A stretch of DNA of 64,000 nucleotides, from contig NZ_JAUSSH010000005.1 of the NCBI RefSeq assembly GCF_030812255.1, positions 208,966 through 272,965 on the forward strand, in the 5' to 3' direction. Made by a program: the position numbers and the translations under genes. Position 1 is the first letter of the stretch. Every line of letters starts with the position of its first letter. Below, piece by piece: positions 58,374-64,000 of this stretch. The notes below the pieces were generated by a model. That model made no database searches and was not told the origin of the DNA. It saw only the letters and a program-made list of their open reading frames with translations. The stretch is from Paeniglutamicibacter psychrophenolicus (lineage in GTDB: Bacteria; Actinomycetota; Actinomycetes; Actinomycetales; Micrococcaceae).

Positions 58374-59174
58374 TCAGAGCCCCTCGAAAAGGTCGGCGAG
58401 CACGGGCTGCCCGGCGGCACGCGGCGGCCACGCCATGACCGCGGGTTCGCGGGACACCATCCGCTCCCAGCGGCGCACGCTGGCGCCCGGTTCGATCAGC
58501 ACCTCGCGCTGGCTGCGGTGCTCCAGCAGCCCGGCGACGATCCGTGAGCACACCGCGGAGGTGTCGACCTCGATGTCGATGGCCTCGTCCGGGACCGGGC
58601 GCAGGTGGTATTCGCGCCCCGGGTCCCAGGCCTCGGCGCCGGCGCGTCGCCGGGCGGTGTTCCAGCGTTCGAATACCGAGGCGCGGATCGCCCCGTGGAC
58701 CAGGCGGCGCAACCCGGGTCCCGGCACGCACCGGGCGCGGTGGAACGCCTCGTCGGCGGCACGCCCGATGGCGATGTGGTCGCGGTGCCCGGTGATCCCG
58801 TCCGGACCGAAGGTCGCCACGACCTGCGGCCGCTCGGCTTCCAGGATTGACTGCAGCCGGGCCACCAGTTCCTCGAAGTCGGCCTCCGCGACATGCCCGT
58901 CGGCGTACCCCAGCCATTCGTGGCGGGCCGGGACGGTGCCGTGGGCCTTCCAGGCGTTGGAGCTTTCAACCCTCCGCCATGCGCCCAGGGTCTCGGGGGT
59001 CGCCGGCACGCCGCGGGAGATCTGCCCGGCGGCGCCGTCCGTGGCCAGCACCAGGACAAACCTGAACCCGGGGTCGTGCTCGTGCAGTGCGATGGAACCG
59101 GCGCAACCGTAGGCATCGTCGTCCGGGTGGGCGACGATGACCGCGATGGAATGCGCCTCGTACATGGCGCTCAT
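58374..59174 (-). CDS. PIG-L family deacetylase
   Basis: A zinc-dependent deacetylase of 266 residues. The metal-binding motif AVIVAHPDDDAYGCAGS is near residue 11, with a catalytic Asp, and GPDGITGHRDHIAIGRAADEA near residue 125 supplies the second His. Relatives in actinobacteria include MshB and Mca of the mycothiol pathway and GlcNAc-phosphatidylinositol-type deacetylases. This one lacks obvious MshB-specific features, so its substrate is open. The start could be ATG 59174 or 59165. It converges on the methyltransferase gene with a 13-base gap. Confidence 0.87.
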   Translation of the reverse strand: MSAMYEAHSIAVIVAHPDDDAYGCAGSIALHEHDPGFRFVLVLATDGAAGQISRGVPATPETLGAWRRVESSNAWKAHGTVPARHEWLGYADGHVAEADFEELVARLQSILEAERPQVVATFGPDGITGHRDHIAIGRAADEAFHRARCVPGPGLRRLVHGAIRASVFERWNTARRRAGAEAWDPGREYHLRPVPDEAIDIEVDTSAVCSRIVAGLLEHRSQREVLIEPGASVRRWERMVSREPAVMAWPPRAAGQPVLADLFEGL

Positions 59175-59290
59175 TTTAGTCTCGGCCGTGGCTTCCGCCT
59201 ATGCATGCGCCAGCCCAAAGGACAAGGGGAATCCCCCTGCCCCGTTCCGGGTCTTCCCGAACCCCGGGCCGACGGGCTTCCACCGCGCCG

Positions 59291-59320
59291 TTGTACACCG
59301 GCTTTTCGGCGTGGTATTTT
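59291..59320 (+). promoter_or_regulatory. Promoter of the leader ORF and patatin gene
   Basis: TTGTAC, an 18-base spacer and TATTTT. The transcript would start near 59327, about 33 bases before the leader ORF. Confidence 0.5.
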
Positions 59321-59359
59321 TGCGGTGATCGTGAACCATCGGCAGGAGGTGAGTCCCCC

Positions 59360-59419
59360 ATGAACGCAGTATCCACTTTGGGCGCTCCCCCGCAGTCCAC
59401 GATCGCGCGACCTCACTAG
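59360..59419 (+). CDS. Short leader peptide ORF (19 residues)
   Basis: An ORF coding MNAVSTLGAPPQSTIARPH and a TAG stop. It is preceded by an almost perfect ribosome-binding site (AGGAGG, 10 bases before the ATG), one of the strongest in the window, which argues that it is translated. It ends 46 bases before the patatin start. It contains a Pro-Pro pair, a known slow step for the ribosome. It is too short for a conventional protein, and its position and the hairpins around it suggest a regulatory leader. I do not recognise it as a named leader family. Confidence 0.6.
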   Translation: MNAVSTLGAPPQSTIARPH

Positions 59420-59462
59420 TCGCCACGCGGAGCGCCCCACACGCACATCGCGAAAGGCGACT
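59380..59462 (+). promoter_or_regulatory. Candidate translation attenuator with alternative hairpins
   Basis: Hairpin A pairs GGGCGCTCC (59380-59388, inside the leader ORF) with GGAGCGCCC (59429-59437). Hairpin B pairs AGTCGCC plus CGCG (59418-59429) with CGCG plus GGCGACT (59449-59462), the last arm covering the ribosome-binding region of the patatin gene. A and B cannot coexist. The leader stop codon lies in B's left arm. Confidence 0.5.
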
Positions 59463-59465
59463 CCC

Positions 59466-60440
59466 ATGAAGAACACACCTTTTTCAACCTCGCGCTTCAC
59501 CCTGCCCACGGCACCCGGGCGGCCCCACCACGAGGCCACCATGCCGCAGGGCGGCGCCGGTACGCGGGCATTGGTCCTGGGCGGCGGCGGGTCGGCCGGC
59601 AACGCCTGGCTGATCGGCGTCATCTCCGGCCTCCTTGAGGCCGGGTTGGATGTGACCGATGCCGATGTGGTCATCGGCACCTCGGCCGGTGCCACGGCCG
59701 CGGCCCAGATCTCCGGCGCGAGCCCCACCCGGCTGCTGGCCGACATCCTGTCCGCCGAACCCGCGCAGCGAACCGCCGGCAGTGGAACCGGCAGTGGACG
59801 CGCCCCCACGGAATCGGCGGCCGGGCACCTGCGCAGGACGGGCGAACCCATCGCCGCCGCCGCGGACCCGGCCGACATGCGCCGCAGGATGGGTGCGGCC
59901 GCGCTCGGGCTGGAGGCGGCATCGGAGGCCTCCGGGCAGGCGCGGTGGCGCGACACGGTCGCGGCCCGGCTGCCCGTCCGGCACTGGCCGGAGCGAACGA
60001 TGCTCCTCACGGCGGTCGATGCCCGCACCGGAGAACCGCTCGTGTTCGACCGGCACAGCGGGGTCGACCTGGTGGACGCCGTGGCCGCCAGCTGTGCCGC
60101 TGCCACCGCCTATGGCATCGGCGAGGCCCGGTTCATCGACGGCGGCTACCGGCGATCCAGCGAGAATGCCGACCTGGCGGCCGGCTGCGGGCGGGTGCTG
60201 GTGCTCTCCCCGCTCGGCGGGCGGACCCGGCACCCGGCGCAATGGGGCATGCAATTGTCCGTGCAGGTCGACGAGTTGCGCGCCGGCGGCAGCCAGGTCG
60301 AAACCATCCTGCCGGACAAGGTTTCCCTCAAGGCCTTCGGCAACAACATGATGGACCTGTCAACGCGTCCGGCCGCCGCCCGGGCCGGTTGCGAGCAGGG
60401 CAGGGCGCTGGCCGCGCGGCTCGCCGGATTCTGGCGCTGA
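59466..60440 (+). CDS. Patatin-like phospholipase/esterase
   Basis: A 324-residue Ser-Asp dyad hydrolase. The oxyanion glycine loop is LVLGGGGSAGNAWLIGVI near residue 37, the nucleophile Ser73 is in VVIGTSAGATAAA, and the Asp partner is in RFIDGGYRRSSENADL near residue 222. Between them is a long Ala/Arg-rich segment. There is no membrane anchor or signal peptide. Patatins cleave acyl groups from lipids; some act as effector lipases in bacterial antiviral systems, but no partner genes of that kind lie here. A leader ORF and possible attenuator precede it, so expression is probably conditional. Confidence 0.86.
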   Translation: MKNTPFSTSRFTLPTAPGRPHHEATMPQGGAGTRALVLGGGGSAGNAWLIGVISGLLEAGLDVTDADVVIGTSAGATAAAQISGASPTRLLADILSAEPAQRTAGSGTGSGRAPTESAAGHLRRTGEPIAAAADPADMRRRMGAAALGLEAASEASGQARWRDTVAARLPVRHWPERTMLLTAVDARTGEPLVFDRHSGVDLVDAVAASCAAATAYGIGEARFIDGGYRRSSENADLAAGCGRVLVLSPLGGRTRHPAQWGMQLSVQVDELRAGGSQVETILPDKVSLKAFGNNMMDLSTRPAAARAGCEQGRALAARLAGFWR

Positions 60441-60522
60441 CGCCCGCCCCCGGCGGCTCGCCGGTCCCGGCTCCGCGCGCCATATCCCGGCCCCGGCCCC
60501 GAAGCGGTGCAATACTGCTGGC

Positions 60523-61092
60523 ATGGACGAACATCGCGAAGGCTCAAAGACCGCACTTGTCATCATCAACATGCAGCAAGGCGTGATGGATTACTGCGTG
60601 CATCCCAAGAAGGTCGTCTCCCGCATCCAGGACCTGGTCTCCCGGGCCAGGGACACCGGCACGCCGATCTACTGGGTGCAGGACGAACGCGAATTCGAAC
60701 GCCATTCAACACCGTGGCGCCTGGCCGCCGGACTGGAACCGCAGGACGACGAGCACCGCATCTTCAAGTCCTACCGGGACGCCTTCACCGGCACCGGGCT
60801 GCATGCCTCGCTGATCGCCCAAGACGTGGGACGCCTGGTGATCTGCGGCGCCCAATCCGACTACTGCCTGCGCACCGCGGCCGGCCGGGCGGCCGCCATG
60901 GGCTACGACGTCACGGTGGTGCGCGATGCCCACACCACCGGCGCGGAGACCTTCGAGGGGCAGTCCCTGACCGGCGACCAGATCATCGCCCACACCAACG
61001 CGTACTTCGCCGGTCTCGACTACCCCAACCAGGACTTCTCGCTGATGCGCACCGACGAGGTCGCTTTCCGTCCCGTGGCCACGCACGACTGA
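60523..61092 (+). CDS. Isochorismatase-fold cysteine hydrolase
   Basis: A 189-residue protein of the isochorismatase/nicotinamidase fold. The catalytic Cys115 is in VICGAQSDYCLRTAAGRAA and the Lys is probably Lys82 in IFKSYRDAF. The first motif reads ALVIINMQQG: Asn16 stands where the family normally has the catalytic Asp (I-D-x-Q). This could lower activity or mark a different reaction. The start is ATG 60523. It stands alone, with a palindrome 9 bases after its stop. Confidence 0.84.
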   Translation: MDEHREGSKTALVIINMQQGVMDYCVHPKKVVSRIQDLVSRARDTGTPIYWVQDEREFERHSTPWRLAAGLEPQDDEHRIFKSYRDAFTGTGLHASLIAQDVGRLVICGAQSDYCLRTAAGRAAAMGYDVTVVRDAHTTGAETFEGQSLTGDQIIAHTNAYFAGLDYPNQDFSLMRTDEVAFRPVATHD

Positions 61093-61100
61093 TTGCCGTG

Positions 61101-61116
61101 CCGTGACCGGTCACGG
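61101..61116. promoter_or_regulatory. Perfect 16-base palindrome
   Basis: CCGTGACCGGTCACGG is fully self-complementary with no spacer. It lies between the isochorismatase gene and the YbaK-type gene. It may be a regulator-binding site or only a weak hairpin. Confidence 0.4.
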
Positions 61117-61206
61117 GGGGAGCCTGCCATGGTTCGCGGCCCGGAAACCGATTCGCCAGGGTGACTGGAACCGACCGATGGCCAGCCAAGGAGATTCCAG
61201 CCACCC

Positions 61207-61671
61207 CTGAACGCAAAACACGCAAGCTTCATCTCCGATCTCGCCCGCGCGGGGATCACCGCCAAGATCAAGATCCTTGACGAGGGAACCCACACCGCCG
61301 TGGCCGCTGCCGAATTCCTGGACTGCGAGGTCGCATCCATCGCCAATTCGCTGCTCTTCAACTGCGAGGGAGAGCCGCTGCTGATCATGTCCAGCGGCGC
61401 CGACCGCGTGGACACGAAGCTGGTCGGTGCGCCCCTTGGCGGCCTGAAGCTCAAGCGCGCCTCACCCGATTTCGTGAAGCGGGCGACCGGGCAGCTGATT
61501 GACGGGGTGGCACCGGCAGGGCATCCGGCCCCCGTCCGCACGCTGGTCGATGTGTCGCTGCGCGAGCACGATCCGCTGTGGGTTGCCGCGGGCACCCCCG
61601 GTTCCCTGGTGGCGTTAAGCTACACGGATTTGCTGGCGCTGACCGGGGGCACCGAACTGGCCGTCCGCTGA
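61207..61671 (+). CDS. YbaK/ProRS-type aminoacyl-tRNA deacylase, start codon unclear
   Basis: An editing-domain protein related to YbaK, which hydrolyses mischarged aminoacyl-tRNAs. Family elements are CEVASIANSLLFNCEGEPLL, LIMSSGADRVDTKLVGA, FVKRATGQLIDGVAPAGHPAPV and TDLLALTGGTEL. Homology-like sequence begins at LNAKHASFISDLARAGIT, upstream of the first normal start (GTG 61300). No ATG, GTG or TTG precedes it in frame; the only possible codon is CTG 61207. Alternatively an indel in the CCCC run at 61204-61207 broke the frame: adding one base joins ATG 61178 (MASQGDSSHP) to LNAKH. Length would be 154 residues from CTG. Confidence 0.72.
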   Translation: MNAKHASFISDLARAGITAKIKILDEGTHTAVAAAEFLDCEVASIANSLLFNCEGEPLLIMSSGADRVDTKLVGAPLGGLKLKRASPDFVKRATGQLIDGVAPAGHPAPVRTLVDVSLREHDPLWVAAGTPGSLVALSYTDLLALTGGTELAVR

Positions 61672-61813
61672 GCCGGCGGGAGCCGCGTTCTTCGGACCCT
61701 ACCGGGCACCCCGGGACGAAGGTAGAGTTCTGGGTACTCGACAGCCAGCAGATGCTGCTCCCGAAGCCACGGCTTCCGGATCGCGGCGCACCCACCTGAC
61801 GAAGGAGCCACCG

Positions 61814-63103
61814 ATGTTCGACCCAGACAAGACGCTCACAACCGCCGCCGTTCCGGTTCCCGGACGCTTCGTGGTGGTCTTCGATGCCCCCGGTTCGGCC
61901 GGGGCTGCCCGCTTCGGCGCCAGGGCCCTGCAGGACGAGGTGCCCTCCATGCTGGAGCAGCAAGGCTTCGGCCTGGAGACCTACTTCCCGCGGCTCGGCG
62001 TCGCGGTCGTCGACGGGGAATTGGAGCAGATGGGCGAACTGCTCGCCCGCTGCACAGCCGAGGGCATGCCGATGAACATCGTCCCGGAAATGCTCTACCG
62101 GATCCTGCCGGCATCCCACGACTACACCACTGGAGGCGGAACCCCGGCTCCTTCCTCAACACCTGCCTTCGTCGACACCGAGGAGCTGACCTGGGGCGTG
62201 CAGGCGGTGCTCGCCGCCGAGTCCGGATACACCGGGGCCGGCATCCGGGTGGCGGTGCTGGACACCGGCTTCGACGCGGAGCACCCCGATTTCGTCGGAC
62301 GCGACGTCACAACCGCATCCTTCATCGACGGCGAGGACTCGCACGACGGGCACGGGCACGGCACGCATTGCATCGGCACCTCCTGCGGGCCGCGCACCCT
62401 GGAAGGAGCCCGCGGCTACGGCGTCGCCCCGCAGGCCTCCATCTATGCCGGCAAGGTGCTCAGCAACGAGGGCTCCGGTTCGGACACCGGCATCCTGGCC
62501 GGGATCGACTGGGCCCTGCAAAACGACTGCCACATCATTTCCATGTCCCTGGGCGCAGACGTGCGCGAGGTCCACCCGCCCTACGTCGCCGCGGGGCGCC
62601 GGGCGCTGGAGCGCGGCACGCTGATCATCGCGGCTGCCGGCAACAACGCGCGGCGCTCGGCCGGGGATCCGGGATTCGTCGGGGCACCTGCCAACAGCCC
62701 CTACATCATGGCCGTCGGAGCGCTGGATTCCGCGCTGGACGTCGCCAACTTCTCGGCACGCACCCTGCCGGGACGCGGCGGCCAGGTGGACATCGCCGGC
62801 CCCGGAGTCAAGGTCTATTCCTCGTGGCCGATGCCCAAGCGCTACAACACCATCAGCGGGACCTCGATGGCCACCCCGCACGTCGCCGGGGTCGCCGCAC
62901 TGCTCAGCCAGGCCACGGGATTCCGCGGCCGCGAGCTCTGGGCGGAGCTGGCCCAGCAGGCCCAACGCCTGGAACGGCCCTCCGTTGATGTCGCGGCAGG
63001 CCTTACCCGGGCCCCGGAACCGGCCGAGACCCCGGCGGTTCCCGCCCCGGAGGAGCCCGCGCCGGGGGACGAATCCCCGGAGAGCTACTACGGCCATGGA
63101 TGA
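61814..63103 (+). CDS. Subtilisin-like serine peptidase (S8)
   Basis: A 429-residue peptidase. Residues about 15-98 (GRFVVVFDAPGS ... MLYRILP) look like an I9-type propeptide rather than a signal sequence. The catalytic triad is Asp150 (VAVLDTGFDAEHPDFVG), His182 (HDGHGHGTHCIGTSCG) and Ser351 (ISGTSMATPHVAGVAALL), with the oxyanion Asn in IIAAAGNNARRS. No signal peptide is seen, so it may be intracellular or exported another way. The last 25 residues are Pro/Glu-rich and end in YYGHG. GGAG precedes the ATG. It overlaps the next gene by 8 bases. Confidence 0.93.
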   Translation: MFDPDKTLTTAAVPVPGRFVVVFDAPGSAGAARFGARALQDEVPSMLEQQGFGLETYFPRLGVAVVDGELEQMGELLARCTAEGMPMNIVPEMLYRILPASHDYTTGGGTPAPSSTPAFVDTEELTWGVQAVLAAESGYTGAGIRVAVLDTGFDAEHPDFVGRDVTTASFIDGEDSHDGHGHGTHCIGTSCGPRTLEGARGYGVAPQASIYAGKVLSNEGSGSDTGILAGIDWALQNDCHIISMSLGADVREVHPPYVAAGRRALERGTLIIAAAGNNARRSAGDPGFVGAPANSPYIMAVGALDSALDVANFSARTLPGRGGQVDIAGPGVKVYSSWPMPKRYNTISGTSMATPHVAGVAALLSQATGFRGRELWAELAQQAQRLERPSVDVAAGLTRAPEPAETPAVPAPEEPAPGDESPESYYGHG

Positions 63104-63362
63104 CTTCCCGGGCCTGCCCCCGCAGCAGACCGTCACCTTCATCGTCACCGTCCAGGACGCCTACCTGGAACGGATCAAGGAGGTCACGAAGGAACTGGAG
63201 ACGGCCGGGCTGAAGATCGACCGGGTGCTGGACACGCTCGGCCAGGTCGTGGGGCACGCCAAGGATTCGGGGCGTAACCAGCTGGCCGGGGTGCGTGGAG
63301 TTGAGTCGGTCGTGCCCGAGCGCCGCCTCGGGATCGGCCCGCCCGAAAGCGACGTCCAATAG
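63096..63362 (+). CDS. Small protein resembling a free I9 propeptide/subtilisin inhibitor
   Basis: An 88-residue protein starting inside the last codons of the subtilisin gene (8-base overlap, so translation is coupled). The core reads VTFIVTVQDAYLERIKEVTK, then ELETAGLKIDRVLDTLGQVV, then NQLAGVRGVESVVPERRL. The pattern is strand, helix, strand, strand, helix, strand, as in the I9 propeptide/inhibitor fold, with a charged C-terminus that could enter the protease active site. No signal peptide. That it inhibits or folds the neighbouring S8 peptidase is an inference. Confidence 0.78.
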   Translation: MDDFPGLPPQQTVTFIVTVQDAYLERIKEVTKELETAGLKIDRVLDTLGQVVGHAKDSGRNQLAGVRGVESVVPERRLGIGPPESDVQ

Positions 63363-63962
63363 CCCAGGGGCACACAGGTGACTCGGCGTTGCCCGCTGCG
63401 TGTTCCGGGATTCGACGGGATGTGGGGCCGTCGATGTCACCGGCGCGTCGAGTGGATGGCCCGTAGGTGCCCCTGAACCCGAAGCCTTTGGACTCATGGG
63501 CGGATCCTGCGCGAACCGACGACCGCCGTGGTGGGCCCTCTGGGCGGGACTCCCCGTCCTGCCGCCATTGTCCCTCGGTATCGGACGCATCGATGATGTG
63601 GCGGGCGATCCGGTGAAATGATTGGGAGACGGAGTCCGCGATGGCCCGGTGCTGCCGGGAAACCGATTCGTCGCCGGAAAGGCGTTGCAGAACCACGCAC
63701 CTTGCGTGCAGCAGTCGGCTTGGTCCACGGCAATGCCGGGTCAATGCACGTATCCGGCGGGGCCCGCAACCCGTTCGCCGGCGGAATCCGCCGATTGCCG
63801 GCAGCTGCTGGCCGGACCAACACATCCGGACCCTCGCCGCCGAACATCATGCCAATCCGGGAGCGTTGAGCGGTGCATCCGCCCCTGCACCGGGAGTATT
63901 CTGGAAAAGGGGTATCCATTTAGGTGCCCAAGGCTTCCGGTAGGCTGAAATGACATTAAGAA
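63363..63962. other. 600-base stretch without a recognised gene
   Basis: Six-frame reading shows only open frames of mixed composition with no family motif, no credible ribosome-binding site and no strong third-position GC bias. A minus-strand stretch around 63560-63690 (read as DESVSRQHRAIADSVSQSF and onward) has some protein-like character but no start and no match I recognise. It may be a decayed gene. No repeat or RNA gene was recognised. Confidence 0.4.
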
Positions 63963-63989
63963 CCCCCGCGCTGCGTCAACAGCCGGGGG
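63963..63989 (-). terminator. Terminator-like hairpin at the window end
   Basis: CCCCCG-CGCTG pairs with CAGC-CGGGGG around a CGTCAA loop. On the minus strand it is followed by TTCTTAATGT, so it may end a gene that lies beyond the window. Confidence 0.4.
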
Positions 63990-64000
63990 CATGGACTGAC

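Noticed and set aside
59466..60440. The patatin gene as a CBASS-type antiviral effector
   Set aside because: No cyclase, HORMA, TRIP13 or ubiquitin-like partner genes lie nearby.

Overview
The window is a 64 kb piece of a high-GC actinobacterial chromosome. The family variants and gene order point to the Micrococcaceae (Arthrobacter, Paeniglutamicibacter or Glutamicibacter relatives): a tkt-tal-pgi-zwf-opcA-pgl block, a gap-pgk-tpiA-secG block, a uvrC-rapZ-yvcK-whiA block, a DUF222-HNH protein, and frequent GTG/TTG starts with ATGA/GTGA overlaps. The genus is an inference; no 16S or other marker is present. I saw no insertion sequence, prophage, tRNA, rRNA or CRISPR array.

Layout. 1-3.2 kb: the end of ctaA (heme A synthase) and ctaB (heme O synthase) flank two decayed genes, a phosphotransferase and a GNAT acetyltransferase. 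3.5-11.7 kb (+): the pentose phosphate operon. 11.8-22.5 kb (-): secG, tpiA, pgk, gap, then sodA, whiA, yvcK, rapZ, uvrC, plsC and a HAD phosphatase. 22.5-29.3 kb: uvrA with a LexA-type box, a GntR regulator, a metallo-hydrolase, a DUF222-HNH protein with a leaderless promoter, a small lipoprotein and a trans-aconitate methyltransferase. 29.4-36.2 kb: a Ski2-like DUF3516 helicase, a YdjM-type membrane protein, a GNAT-aminopeptidase pair, and a SAM-I riboswitch ahead of a short core MetE. 36.3-43.3 kb (-): an MFS plus paired SMR efflux operon, terC behind a yybP-ykoY (Mn2+) riboswitch, a remnant of an XRE regulator, and a coaE-unknown-unknown-uvrB operon.

43.4-51.4 kb (-) is a compact six-gene operon: binding protein, two permeases and a fused double ATPase of a dipeptide-type ABC importer, then a CocE/NonD-type serine hydrolase and a TetR regulator. 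Every junction overlaps. A perfect 8-4-8 inverted repeat just before the first gene is the likely operator. It looks like a substrate-inducible uptake-and-hydrolysis unit. 51.9-56.4 kb holds a BBE-type flavin oxidoreductase and a large BTAD/AAA regulator.

56.5-64 kb is accessory: a YigZ-family protein, an RsmC/RlmG-type methyltransferase, a PIG-L deacetylase, a patatin-like protein behind a 19-codon leader ORF with mutually exclusive hairpins, an isochorismatase-fold protein lacking the usual Asp, a YbaK-type deacylase with no normal start, and a subtilisin overlapping a small protein that resembles a free I9 propeptide/inhibitor. The leader/patatin attenuator, the subtilisin/inhibitor pair and the TetR operon are the best candidates for undescribed biology.
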